From positions 1 to 64,000 of the forward strand of contig JBBQFI010000013.1 of the NCBI GenBank assembly GCA_038321775.1: a DNA stretch of 64,000 nt. The letters are read 5' to 3'. Within the stretch, counting starts at the first letter, position 1. Each line of letters opens with the position of its first letter. Positions 15,922 through 24,111 of the stretch are shown in pieces. The stretch comes from JBBQFI01 sp038321775. GTDB taxonomy: Bacteria; Verrucomicrobiota; Verrucomicrobiia; Chthoniobacterales; UBA10450. The translations under genes and the position numbers were made by a program. Below the pieces are notes generated by a model, which was not told the origin of the DNA, did no database searches, and saw only the letters and a program-made list of their open reading frames with translations.

Positions 15922-16653
15922 TCAAAGGGCTTCCGTCTGCGCGGAAGCTGAGACACTCTTGGCAAGCATATCGAGCGTCTTTCTAAAGTTTGTCTGATCT
16001 GACGTAAATTGGGCAAGCGCTGCTTGAGCACCTGTGGCAGAGGATTGATCCCATGGTATCGCGGTGTATTCAGATTTGTCGGCTTGACTTAGTTTGTTGT
16101 GACATTCCATGTCAGGTGCGAAAAGGCTTAAAATAATTCGATTCGCGTGCAAAGCGTTGATCACTTCGTCTACAGCCCCTCCGCTCGGTTCAGTCATGAT
16201 CTCATGGTACGAAGCGTCTGTGAAGGCAACGACAATTCTTGCTGCCTGGCTTCGATAGCGCCATTTGTTAGGATCAAAAGTCTGGGCCGATTTTTCGGTC
16301 TCTCCAACAGTTGCAAGGCGGTATAAAGCATCTAAGAGCGACTCAGGCTCATCTCCGCCCCCGTCTGCGGTAAGAAGCGCCAACTGTTCTCGCAGTTGCC
16401 CTGCATCTTCGACAAACGGATTGTCTAGAAATGGCTCTTTGTCGACTTTGTAGTCGCGAAATCCACACACCCTCCCGCGCCAGTGCCTAACCGGACTCTC
16501 ATTGTTGGGAGATTTCGTTGTTAGCGAATCGATGAAGGCCGAAATGTTTGATTTTAGGGCATCGATGCAGATCTGCATACTGCCGGTAACATCAACCAAG
16601 AATACTATGTCAACGACTCCTTTTACCTTTGATTTAGTTTGGGGTAAATCCAT
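15922..16653 (-). CDS. vWA-domain protein, first gene of the phospho-signalling operon
   Basis: The 243-aa product is a vWA domain with MIDAS residues in IVFLVDVTGSMQICIDALKS (DxTGS), LLTADGGGDEPESLLDAL (Thr/Asp loop) and IVVAFTDASYHE (Asp). The second vWA differs (IDASASM), so these are diverged paralogs rather than a fresh duplication. No signal peptide or membrane segment is present; it is cytosolic. It is the promoter-proximal gene, with about 310 bp of non-coding and relic sequence upstream. Confidence 0.85.
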   Translation of the reverse strand: MDLPQTKSKVKGVVDIVFLVDVTGSMQICIDALKSNISAFIDSLTTKSPNNESPVRHWRGRVCGFRDYKVDKEPFLDNPFVEDAGQLREQLALLTADGGGDEPESLLDALYRLATVGETEKSAQTFDPNKWRYRSQAARIVVAFTDASYHEIMTEPSGGAVDEVINALHANRIILSLFAPDMECHNKLSQADKSEYTAIPWDQSSATGAQAALAQFTSDQTNFRKTLDMLAKSVSASAQTEAL

Positions 16654-16964
16654 AGCTTTATTAATACAGGCTTAACGGCTGGAGCGGCAAGCAAAACCGA
16701 CTGTTTGGCCTCACGTGTCGCGATGTATCGCGAAGGAGCGCGCCCTCTTTATCACTAGTCAGGATTTTCTCGATCGTATTAAGGCGCGAACAGAAGTTGC
16801 AAGTGGGTAAATAGTCTGCGACCGATCGCGCCGGGCCTTGGCTTGTTCTGAGGCTAATCACTGTTTCTCGCTGTTCTGTGCGAGATCGCGAGGTATTAGC
16901 ATTTGTTAATCATTTCTAAGCAGTATAAGGGCTTTTGTTTTGAACGCTTCTCGTACGGAGGAGG
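16654..16964. other. Leader region of the vWA-kinase operon, containing a gene relic
   Basis: This 311-bp stretch separates the divergently arranged relic from minus-strand genes on both sides. It must carry the promoter of the six-gene operon. I see no convincing sigma-70 pair or operator by eye. The relic at 16711-16810 occupies the middle. Confidence 0.45.
16711..16810 (+). pseudogene. Frameshifted C-terminal relic of the small secreted family seen at 1603-2052
   Basis: The plus strand first reads SRVAMYRE, then after a frame change RALFITSQDFLDRIKARTE and a TAA at 16808-16810. The intact gene at 1603-2052 ends KALFITTQDFLDRVKARTEK. The match is clear at protein level and in the DNA. There is no start codon and at least one frameshift. 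Confidence 0.7.
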
Positions 16965-17303
16965 CTATTCGATCGAACGCTTCATTTCGGGCGGGGATAA
17001 GTCGAGGGCGCTGCCTCGCGGAACGGCTTTAAAGACAAGTTCGCAAGTCCCTCCCTTTCCAAACGGAACGGGAAGGCCATTTCGCCCAGAGCTCGATATG
17101 GGAACCATTACCAAGCCTTTTTTTGCGCAGAATGCGTTTGCATCGTTAAGACATTTAGCCTCCAACGAAGCTTTGCTCTGTAGTGTAGAACCTTGGTAGG
17201 CGACCATATAAGTGTCCCTGCCCATTGAAACAATGCCCGTCGACGAACAGCCAACAAGAAAAGCTGCAATCAAAATCGTAAAAGGTACCTTTTTGGAAAA
17301 CAT
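16965..17303 (-). CDS. Lipoprotein of unknown function
   Basis: ATG 17303 gives 112 aa with a lipoprotein signal (MFSKKVPFTILIAAFLVGC, lipidated Cys at 19); a longer frame from 17384 would hide the signal. The mature domain reads DTYMVAYQGSTLQSKASLEA, then ANAFCAKKGLVMVPIS, then CELVFKAVPRG. The layout resembles the lipoprotein at 7044-7394. It is a small alpha/beta envelope protein of unknown function. Confidence 0.75.
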   Translation of the reverse strand: MFSKKVPFTILIAAFLVGCSSTGIVSMGRDTYMVAYQGSTLQSKASLEAKCLNDANAFCAKKGLVMVPISSSGRNGLPVPFGKGGTCELVFKAVPRGSALDLSPPEMKRSIE

Positions 17304-17337
17304 GGCTACATTAAAGGGTCGGTATTGTAGAAGGCTA

Positions 17338-17607
17338 TCAGTTGTCACACTCTTCGATGCATGAATCGTATTCTGTTTTTGCATTGTCGATGCAGATTTT
17401 TAGACTATCCGAATCATCTGGCTCATCGTAGAGCAAATGACAAGATTCGATTTCGGAATCATACTCGTCACGACAATCGGTTTTGCATCCTGCCCAAACG
17501 ATTGCTGTCATCGCTGTTAAATTCAGAATGAAAGATGCGCAGGCTGCGTACTTGGTTTTTCGTATTGGTAAAGCTCTTACCTTCCAGGGTGATTCGAGGG
17601 GCTTCAT
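17338..17607 (-). CDS. Cys-rich small lipoprotein-like protein
   Basis: The 89-aa product has a basic start, a hydrophobic segment and a lipobox-like VWAGC. The mature part is short and acidic with regularly spaced Cys: CKTDCRDEYDSEIESC, then KICIDNAKTEYDSCIEEC. The spacing (C-x3-C-x11-C) suggests two disulfides. The first ~20 residues may be non-native; an ATG at residue 33 is too late for a full signal. Function is unknown. Confidence 0.65.
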   Translation of the reverse strand: MKPLESPWKVRALPIRKTKYAACASFILNLTAMTAIVWAGCKTDCRDEYDSEIESCHLLYDEPDDSDSLKICIDNAKTEYDSCIEECDN

Positions 17608-17674
17608 AAGCGCTAAAAGTAGACTCTTAGTTGCTTATATCAGACGACAAGCTGCCAAGGCAAGCGGGATCAAA

Positions 17675-19045
17675 TCAGGCGCGAAACAGCCATTGGTAAT
17701 AAGCACACGATCGGTGGGGCTTGTACACTTGTGTCGGAGCTATTACTCTCGACTCGACAAAGAACCGAACTATACCTCCAGCCCCTTGCGGGGTAATGCT
17801 CAGGCGGTCGGCGAGGCTGTTGCGACTTAGCGGAAAATTAGCCTGACAATTGTGTGCGGCTACGGCAGCGAACGAGCGAATGAGGCGGAAACCTTCCTGC
17901 TGATGCTCAGAGCGTAAACTGTTGTATTTCTCTTTCTCTGCCGGTGTGATGGAGTTAACAATCTTTTCTACGAGACCTTCCCACGCCGCGCCGAACTCGC
18001 GCAGATGTTCCTCTAACGGAGTGCGAACATTCGACTGATAACGATTGTAATGCCCAATGACAATCCGTTCGGAGACCACGCGGCCGAATTTGTGTACGAG
18101 TTCCCCGACAATTTTCATCAGTACGCCGTTCCGGGTGCCAAGTTGGTTTATCGGGTACCGAATTATCAGCGATTCAATTATCGCCTCCGTGCTAAGAGAG
18201 TAAGTATTTGTACTTTTATGTAGGGAAACTGTTGCGCCGTTACGAGCGGCCGCGGTCGTTGCTTTCCCTACACCGCCCAACCACGTGCAGGGCAACAACT
18301 CAATTAGACCTTTAGCTGTATCGGCTTCGATAAGGGAGTAGCTATTGTTTTTTGGATTGAACGTTCCCGGAGCCCTGATGCCTTTTCCAACTCGTTGCGA
18401 CTCAGCTTTTTCATTCGGGAAAATCTCGCAAACTCCCGGTGCCATCTCAGCGCCAATCCAGTCGCAAACGTGTTTCAATAGTAAAATCCATTGGCTGACA
18501 GGATAACGCTCGCTAGTAAATGCGAACAGATGGAAACCGCCGCCGCCCGACGTACAGAGTACGAGGTAGAGCTGCGGGTGTGTGAGCAGCAGCTGAAACG
18601 CGGCTAGCGACCACCTTCGTGCGCGCTCATGTTCTCCGTAGTGGGCATCGAAGTCGATTGCGCCCCAGCAGGTCATTTTGTTTTCGTTCGAAGGATAAAA
18701 CCCAAGAGAGGTTTTCGTTTTCGCCTTACCTGTGATTGTATCCCAAGCCCAACCTGCTCGCTTGTCCGCTCGTGCGCGATTAGGTTTACCGAAGCGACAT
18801 CTTCCCGTCTTGGAGTCTTCCCAAGCGGCAAGAAAATGCGTCAGTGGGTTTCCGTTAAGCATGTGTTCACAAAGCGCGAGAAATCCTGACCGGGTCCACA
18901 CCAAATCTGCGCGCTTCGCTTGACCTACAAGGCAAAAGGAGTTCGCTAACGATGGAAGCTTGAGATCGACCGAAAGAGAAGATGGCGTCGCGTGTATCGG
19001 GATTGAGGCATCTACGAACGGTTGCCCTAGTTCTTCTGCTGTCAT
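17675..19045 (-). CDS. Archaeo-eukaryotic primase (AEP/PrimPol)-type replication protein of the island
   Basis: The 456-aa product starts at ATG 19045, two bases after the upstream stop (TGACATG). AEP motifs are visible: GAIDFDAHYGEH (metal-binding DxD), then VLCTSGGGGFHLFAF (SxH-type nucleotide-binding motif) and GIRAPGTFNPKNN. The C-terminal ~90 residues resemble a winged helix (PLSRNSLADRLSITPQGAGG). Primases of this type are common in plasmids, phage satellites and integrative elements, where they start element replication. It is the last gene of a five-gene mobility module. Confidence 0.8.
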   Translation of the reverse strand: MTAEELGQPFVDASIPIHATPSSLSVDLKLPSLANSFCLVGQAKRADLVWTRSGFLALCEHMLNGNPLTHFLAAWEDSKTGRCRFGKPNRARADKRAGWAWDTITGKAKTKTSLGFYPSNENKMTCWGAIDFDAHYGEHERARRWSLAAFQLLLTHPQLYLVLCTSGGGGFHLFAFTSERYPVSQWILLLKHVCDWIGAEMAPGVCEIFPNEKAESQRVGKGIRAPGTFNPKNNSYSLIEADTAKGLIELLPCTWLGGVGKATTAAARNGATVSLHKSTNTYSLSTEAIIESLIIRYPINQLGTRNGVLMKIVGELVHKFGRVVSERIVIGHYNRYQSNVRTPLEEHLREFGAAWEGLVEKIVNSITPAEKEKYNSLRSEHQQEGFRLIRSFAAVAAHNCQANFPLSRNSLADRLSITPQGAGGIVRFFVESRVIAPTQVYKPHRSCAYYQWLFRA

Positions 19046-19046
19046 G

Positions 19047-19553
19047 TCAACGATGCGCCGCAATGGGCGGTATGGTCATAGCGGACGCCGTCAAAGCCGC
19101 ATTTTCAGTGTTTGATAATGAACTACTTACGACTGAAGAATGTTGACATTTTGCATCTCTAGATCGTCTCTGAGATTTGCGGTAAGTTTCCTTCCTGTGT
19201 TTCGACCGGCACTCGTTACACAATTGGCGGCTTCTACTTCCAGTGTCTCTTTGCTGGCAGTCCCGGCACAATCGCTTGCCCCGAATACCTGCGACTGCCA
19301 TCCGGTATTGATGAAGACCCTCTTCAAATTCAGCCCGCTTTCGGTCTTGCATCTCTCTGCTTCGGTTTTCCAGCTTCATCGGCATGACGCACTCCTCGAA
19401 ATACGGACAGCGTCGGATTGGTCCACCTAATAGGCATCGTCGTAGCCCAGCGATGCGACTGATACTCAAATCATCGTTGTAATAGACACCGAGACAGGAG
19501 CCGTTTGGCTGATAGTTCGCGCAATGACTTTTTGCGATTTGCACCGGCGTCAT
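19047..19553 (-). CDS. Cys-rich protein of the island module
   Basis: The 168-aa product has an N-terminal Cys set (SHCANYQPNGSCLGVYYNDD, LRRCLLGG, RRCPYFEECVMPM) suggesting a metal or Fe-S site. A second cluster (RLCRDCQQRD and LCNECRSKHRKET) looks like a zinc knuckle. The tail is basic and Ser-rich. It overlaps the excisionase-like gene by ATGA and lies directly before the primase. It may be a replication accessory or DNA-binding factor; no known family function was recognised. Confidence 0.7.
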   Translation of the reverse strand: MTPVQIAKSHCANYQPNGSCLGVYYNDDLSISRIAGLRRCLLGGPIRRCPYFEECVMPMKLENRSREMQDRKRAEFEEGLHQYRMAVAGIRGKRLCRDCQQRDTGSRSRQLCNECRSKHRKETYRKSQRRSRDAKCQHSSVVSSSLSNTENAALTASAMTIPPIAAHR

Positions 19554-19735
19554 CGATGCGCCTCCAAGAATCTCTCCAACTCCGTGACCGGAATAAGAAT
19601 GTGCCGCAGGGCGTAGTTAGGTTTGAGTAGTCCTCGCTTGATGAGGCGACGGACACTGATGGTTGAAATGCCACCAAGATATTTGGCAGCATCTTTAATC
19701 TTTAATGCGCCGAGCGGCGCTGGACTGGCTTGCAT
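19550..19735 (-). CDS. Excisionase-like helix-turn-helix protein (Xis/AlpA type)
   Basis: The 61-aa product reads LKIKDAAKYLGGISTISVRR, then LIKRGLLKPNYALRHILIPV and a final helix ELERFLEAHR. This is the MerR-like winged helix of the excisionase family: helix-turn-helix, R-x-I-x-x-G-L, then a beta wing with R-x-x-I-x-x-x-E-L. It probably bends DNA at the att site or regulates the module. It overlaps the next gene by ATGA. Confidence 0.85.
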   Translation of the reverse strand: MQASPAPLGALKIKDAAKYLGGISTISVRRLIKRGLLKPNYALRHILIPVTELERFLEAHR

Positions 19736-19781
19736 GATGCGCCAGCTACGCCCATGGCCACACCTTGTATAGCAACCGTCC

Positions 19782-20459
19782 TTACCTTCTTCGGTTGCCC
19801 TTTCGGTTGCTCCGGAGGAACTGACCAGAACCTCTTCGCGGACCGCACTTACCAGCTGATAGTGGTAGACCCAGTAGCTTCAGCGTTTTTCGAACGGCAT
19901 AGTCCGACCTCCAGCACTCTGTCCCGAAACGTTTTGCAAAGCAATCCCGTAGCTGCGCGAGAGTAGGCACATAGGAGGTCACACAACATTCGGTTCGTTT
20001 TGCTATTGTCGGGTCATATCTTCCGTGGATGCAATCCTCGTATGCTTTTAAGATTTTGATTTGGCGAGGATCATCCGTTTCCTTCGTGTCCAGAGCGTCG
20101 GCGATTTGACGCAGTTCTTTTGTGTTCCTTAGCGCGCTAAAGAGGAGGCACGCCGCGGCTGGCCACACGAAACCGCACGCCACATACAGAGAGGTATCGA
20201 CATTGTCTGCGGGCCTGAGGACATGAACCCCATAGTCGTCGTCAGATTTGACTCGTTGGGGGACGCGCAGCAGGAGGTTTTTAGCCCTTACGAAAGACCG
20301 TCGTACCTGGCTTTGTTCTCCCCGTAAAATGTGACGGATACACTTTATTCGGTGCGCTACCTCATACGCTGGAGAGTATTTCTTGCCGTATCGACATTTT
20401 CGCCAAGCTCTATCGACTTGCGCATCTAATTCCGCGCTCTGGTCGTCAGACAGGCTCAT
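19782..20459 (-). CDS. Hypothetical protein between integrase and excisionase
   Basis: The 225-aa product overlaps the integrase stop by ATGA, so it is translated with it. It is Arg/Lys/Cys-rich and helical, with ESCxxR-like spacing absent. Notable segments are YEVAHRIKCIRHILRGEQSQ, a hydrophobic VACGFVWPAAACLLFSALRN, and TLAQLRDCFAKRFGTECWRS, which may be a helix-turn-helix. The last 25 residues are strongly basic. I infer an island-specific regulator or DNA-binding protein. Confidence 0.6.
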   Translation of the reverse strand: MSLSDDQSAELDAQVDRAWRKCRYGKKYSPAYEVAHRIKCIRHILRGEQSQVRRSFVRAKNLLLRVPQRVKSDDDYGVHVLRPADNVDTSLYVACGFVWPAAACLLFSALRNTKELRQIADALDTKETDDPRQIKILKAYEDCIHGRYDPTIAKRTECCVTSYVPTLAQLRDCFAKRFGTECWRSDYAVRKTLKLLGLPLSAGKCGPRRGSGQFLRSNRKGNRRR

Positions 20460-21556
20460 GCTACCCGCCCTTCGAGAGAGACCACGTTAGTAGGCTCCTG
20501 GTCAGTCATCAGCTTCGCCATCCGTTGCGAGTGTGCGGCGTTCACGTGCGAATATGTGCCCAAAATCAGTTTCCCGCCGTCTTTATGGCCTTGCCATTCA
20601 GCGATAACCTTCACGTCAACGCCCTTTTCGATTGCACGCGTGATAAACATTCGGCGAAACGAGCGGTGACTGTAAGCAGGCAGGCTTAAGCGACCGCACG
20701 CAGCCGAGATTGCTTTTTTAGCATCCTTGATGCGAAACACTTGATCGTCACCCGGTGTTCTCCGGGAATATCTTCGCTCCAAGACCGGCCGTAATTGCGG
20801 ATAGAGAGGAATTGCAAAGCCCGACTTTGTCTTGTGTCGGAAGGTCACGATCTGATCCCTTTGCCAATCAATGTCCGACCAACGCAACGCACTCGCTTCA
20901 GCCTGTCCGAGACCGGCGTGACCAATAAATTCAACGAAATCGGCACTCTCTTCAGCATCAGCGTTGAATTGTTGCGACCGTATGCTTTCTACGATCGCGC
21001 CAAATTCCTCGAAAGTAGGAGTCTTACGAATTGGTTTGTCGAGCTTGATTGCTTTGAGGGTAGCTGCGGGGGAGGCAGGGATAATTCCGTCCCCGACCGC
21101 CATCGACAGAATTTCTTTGATGCACGCAAGATGGAGGTTACGCGAGACCGGACCAAAGTTGTATCGCGCCAGCCACAATTGAACATCTGAAGGTTTGATC
21201 TTGCTAACCTGACAACCGGAGCCGACCGGCCAATGGTTTTTGATTCGAGCGACGATGTGCGTTTTTCGCTCAACGGTTTTCGACTTTTGATGCTGGACCG
21301 TGCGGAGATAACGACAGCACAATTCTGCGAGCGTGATCTTGCTTTTGCTCCTGTCGACCTGGCGCAGATCATCCCTGAACTTTGCGAGATTGCGCTTGGC
21401 AAGATCGCGGTCAGTTGTTGAGAGGCTCCGGCGGATTTCCTTGCCGCCCGTTTTTAACCGCGCATAGTAAACGCCATTCGATGAATAGCGGTAAAGACAT
21501 TCGCCAACCTTCTGAAACATTCCAACGGCTGCTTTTCGGTCTCTCATACGGTCCAA
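20456..21556 (-). CDS. Tyrosine recombinase (phage-type integrase) with non-canonical catalytic residues
   Basis: The 366-aa product has an Arm/SAM-like N-terminus and a catalytic domain (about 170-345). Recognisable boxes are GLGQAEASALRWSDIDWQRD, KTKSGFAIPL (Lys beta hairpin), SHRSFRRMFITRAIEKGVDV and WQGHKDGGKLILGTYSHV with the nucleophilic Tyr. The first catalytic Arg (GLR in most members) is Gly here, and the box-II His position appears to be Arg. It opens the operon of five genes and begins 77 bp from tRNA-Ala. It may represent a divergent subfamily or an impaired enzyme. Confidence 0.9.
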   Translation of the reverse strand: MDRMRDRKAAVGMFQKVGECLYRYSSNGVYYARLKTGGKEIRRSLSTTDRDLAKRNLAKFRDDLRQVDRSKSKITLAELCCRYLRTVQHQKSKTVERKTHIVARIKNHWPVGSGCQVSKIKPSDVQLWLARYNFGPVSRNLHLACIKEILSMAVGDGIIPASPAATLKAIKLDKPIRKTPTFEEFGAIVESIRSQQFNADAEESADFVEFIGHAGLGQAEASALRWSDIDWQRDQIVTFRHKTKSGFAIPLYPQLRPVLERRYSRRTPGDDQVFRIKDAKKAISAACGRLSLPAYSHRSFRRMFITRAIEKGVDVKVIAEWQGHKDGGKLILGTYSHVNAAHSQRMAKLMTDQEPTNVVSLEGRVA

Positions 21557-21632
21557 AGCATACGGTGGATAAAATCGGTGGACAAGCGAATATTTACGCT
21601 TTGAATCCAGACGCGGTTTTCATAGGTAAAAC

Positions 21633-21705
21633 GGGGTCTTAGCTCAGTTGGTAGAGCGCCTCAATGGCATTGAGGAGGTCAGGGGTTCGAATCCCCTAGG
21701 CTCCA
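21633..21705 (+). tRNA. tRNA-Ala (anticodon GGC)
   Basis: The 73-nt cloverleaf begins GGGGTCT, pairing with AGGCTCC at the 3' end with two G-U pairs. The D arm has AGCTCAGTTGGTAGAGC, the anticodon stem CCTCA/TGAGG encloses ATGGCAT (anticodon GGC), and the T arm is AGGGGTTCGAATCCCCT. The discriminator is A and CCA is not encoded. The island integrase lies on its 5' side. Confidence 0.95.
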
Positions 21706-21737
21706 TGTTTTTGTCGACGGTCCGTGCAGAAATGTTC

Positions 21738-23849
21738 TCACGATTCCAGGACCAGCTGCAGGTCGCCCTCGATTTTCTGAACATCCGCGACGACAACGCC
21801 GTTATGACGCTCGAAGAGAAGATCAATTCGCGCAGCGCCTACACATAGTTGGTCAATTTTAACGCGGTCGATATTTTCCGGCAACCTCGGTCGCACAATG
21901 CGCAATTCGCGATCAAATGCATTCGGTTCGAGTCCGAGAATTACTGTGAGCAAATATGGAATTGTCCCCGCTGCCCATGCTTGCGGCTGGCATGCGATTG
22001 GGTAGGCAGCTGGAGCACGACCAGCTTCACGAGCAAATCCGCCGAAGAGTTCCGGCAGGCGATTGTTTTCGAATCGCGCGGCGCTTTCGAGCATGCCGTT
22101 AAAAATACGCAGGGCAGCGTCATCGAAACCGTAGCGTTTGAAACCCGCCGCGATCAGAGAATTGTCATGCGGCCAGATCGTGCCGAGATGGTAGGCGAGT
22201 GGACTATAACGGGCACTTGCGGCAGAAAGCGTGCGGATGCCCCAACCGCTGAACATTTCCGGCGAAAGCAAATGATCGGCGCATTGTTTGGCGCGATCGT
22301 GTTCAGCGATACCCGACCAGAGAGTGTGCCCGGCATTGGACGACAAGACGGCCGCTTGTCGTTTCCCCTCTTGAAGTGCGAGAGCGAAGTAACCATCGGC
22401 GACCCAAAAATCTCGATTGAAACGTTCGCGTAATTGTTGCGCTTCGCTCTCTAAAAGCGTAGCGCGCTTTTCTTCGTCGGCGCGGCGATATAGCGATGCC
22501 ATCAATATTTTTGCGTCGTAAACGTAGCCTTGCACTTCCACGAGCGCGATGGGCGGCACGCCTAACGAGCCGTCGGCATTGACGATGCCGTCGCCGGAAT
22601 CCTTCCATCCCTGGTTAACGAGTCCTCCTTCGCTCCGGCATTTATATTCGACGTAACCGTCGCGATTGAAATCGCCGTAATGTTCAATCCAGTTCAATGC
22701 GGCCTCGATATTCGGGCGCAGCTCGTTGAAAACCTGCAAGTCGCCGCTCCACGCGGCATGGCGACCAATAAGCACTAACCAAAGCGGTGTCGCGTCGATC
22801 GTTCCATAATAAGGCGTGTGCGGGATTTCATTGAGATGCGCCATTTCACCGACGCGCAGTTCGTGCAGGATTTTTCCCGGTTCCTCATCACGCCACGGAT
22901 TGGGTTCCTTCCCTTGATAAGCTGCGAGCAAGCGAATGGTCTGCTCGGCGATTTCAGGATCGTAGGCGAGTGTCTGAAGAGCGGTAACGATGCTATCGCG
23001 ACCAAAGAGCGCGACATACCACGGCACGCCCGCCGCAAAGTAAGTGTAAATACCAAGATGGCTTTGCAGCATCTCAAGATCACGCAACGACCGATTCATG
23101 ACGTTGTTGAGAAAAAAACTATCGCTGCGAATTGCCGGTTTATTTTTTGAATGCGACGCCCGATGCATCATGCGCCTGGCATCGGCTCTCACGCGTGCCG
23201 ATTGTTTTGCAGACTCAGAAATAGCTAACGACACAAAAAAACGCTTTCGTTCTTCCGAGGAAAGCTCAACGGCATAATACGCACATTCCGATTGTGTCTC
23301 GGTGGGCGACGGCGAAAAATGAATGATCGTTTCACGGTTGATGATGTCAGCGCCTTCATAGAGAAAATGCAGCGCTCCGTCTTTCCATGTCGGATCATGA
23401 AGCACGCCGCGTGTTTTTTGAGAATACCCGCGGATCGCGAACAGATCTTCAAACTGCGATCGAAAACTGAGTGAGAAAGAGAAACTTATCCGTTCACTCG
23501 TTAGGTTTTGAAAAGTGATTCTATCGAATAACGTCAGTTGTTCGCCGGAAATCATGCGTGACCAGCGAATCTTGAGCGGAGGCGTTCGGAAGGTTCGATC
23601 TTCGGAAGAAAACTGCGAGTTGGAAAGAACAAGCGCAGCCTTGTATCCGTACGCGGCTTTGCTGGCGAGCAATCCCGGTTTTTGTCCGTCGATGGTCAGT
23701 TCGTAACCGTTGAGAAATCTGCAGTCGTGATAGTACAGGCCGAAGCCATTATCTCTTGTGAGCGGAACGCTTCCATCTGGCTCGCTCAAAAAAAATAGAT
23801 CGCCGTCTTTTATGACGACAGAATGACTGATGTCGCTTGGTCCTCCCAT
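21738..23849 (-). CDS. Amylo-alpha-1,6-glucosidase (glycogen debranching enzyme type)
   Basis: The 703-aa product starts MGGPSDISHSVVIKDGDLFF. The N-terminal beta domain (about 10-210) matches the debranching-enzyme N-terminal family (FLSEPDGSVPL, GLYYHDCRFLNGYEL). The C-terminal part is an (alpha/alpha)6 barrel of glycogen-debranching type: WYVALFGRDSIVTALQTLAY, VNQGWKDSGDGIVNADG, GIRTLSAASARYSPLAYHLG and PIACQPQAWAAGTIPYLL. It probably removes alpha-1,6 branches from glycogen or related glucans. It ends 33 bp from tRNA-Ala. It carries TCGTTAGG sites. Confidence 0.9.
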   Translation of the reverse strand: MGGPSDISHSVVIKDGDLFFLSEPDGSVPLTRDNGFGLYYHDCRFLNGYELTIDGQKPGLLASKAAYGYKAALVLSNSQFSSEDRTFRTPPLKIRWSRMISGEQLTLFDRITFQNLTSERISFSFSLSFRSQFEDLFAIRGYSQKTRGVLHDPTWKDGALHFLYEGADIINRETIIHFSPSPTETQSECAYYAVELSSEERKRFFVSLAISESAKQSARVRADARRMMHRASHSKNKPAIRSDSFFLNNVMNRSLRDLEMLQSHLGIYTYFAAGVPWYVALFGRDSIVTALQTLAYDPEIAEQTIRLLAAYQGKEPNPWRDEEPGKILHELRVGEMAHLNEIPHTPYYGTIDATPLWLVLIGRHAAWSGDLQVFNELRPNIEAALNWIEHYGDFNRDGYVEYKCRSEGGLVNQGWKDSGDGIVNADGSLGVPPIALVEVQGYVYDAKILMASLYRRADEEKRATLLESEAQQLRERFNRDFWVADGYFALALQEGKRQAAVLSSNAGHTLWSGIAEHDRAKQCADHLLSPEMFSGWGIRTLSAASARYSPLAYHLGTIWPHDNSLIAAGFKRYGFDDAALRIFNGMLESAARFENNRLPELFGGFAREAGRAPAAYPIACQPQAWAAGTIPYLLTVILGLEPNAFDRELRIVRPRLPENIDRVKIDQLCVGAARIDLLFERHNGVVVADVQKIEGDLQLVLES

Positions 23850-23912
23850 GCGAGAAATACTAAAGACAATTATTGATCCGAACAGTCACGGCTCGCAGCA
23901 TGCGAATACTGG

Positions 23913-23984
23913 AGGCGGGGGCGGGAATCGAACCCGCGAATAGAGGTTTTGCAGACCCCGACCTTACCACTTGGCTACCCCGCC
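23913..23984 (-). tRNA. tRNA-Cys (anticodon GCA)
   Basis: The reverse strand gives a 72-nt cloverleaf: GGCGGGG pairs with CCCCGCC, the discriminator is U, the anticodon loop is CTGCAAA (GCA), and the T arm is GCGGGTTCGATTCCCGC. It lies between the debranching gene and hemL. Confidence 0.95.
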
Positions 23985-24111
23985 GTTTGAGAAGCCCATT
24001 ATCGGGCGTGAAGAGTTTGTGTCAACGCAGCGAGTTGGAAGTAAATGAAGAATGATGGAACTGCTTCCGTGTTGGACGTTTCAGGTTGGATGTTCGACGT
24101 TTAATTTCAGT

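Noticed and set aside
16965..17303. Part of the vWA operon
   Set aside because: It is separated from the vWA genes by about 310 bp of leader and relic sequence and is a lipoprotein family seen elsewhere in the window.
1484..21617. 14-bp direct repeat AATCCAGACGCGGT at 1484-1497 and 21604-21617 as att sites
   Set aside because: Several 14-mer matches are expected by chance in 64 kb. The first copy is part of a protein-coding relic, and nothing else supports an att site.
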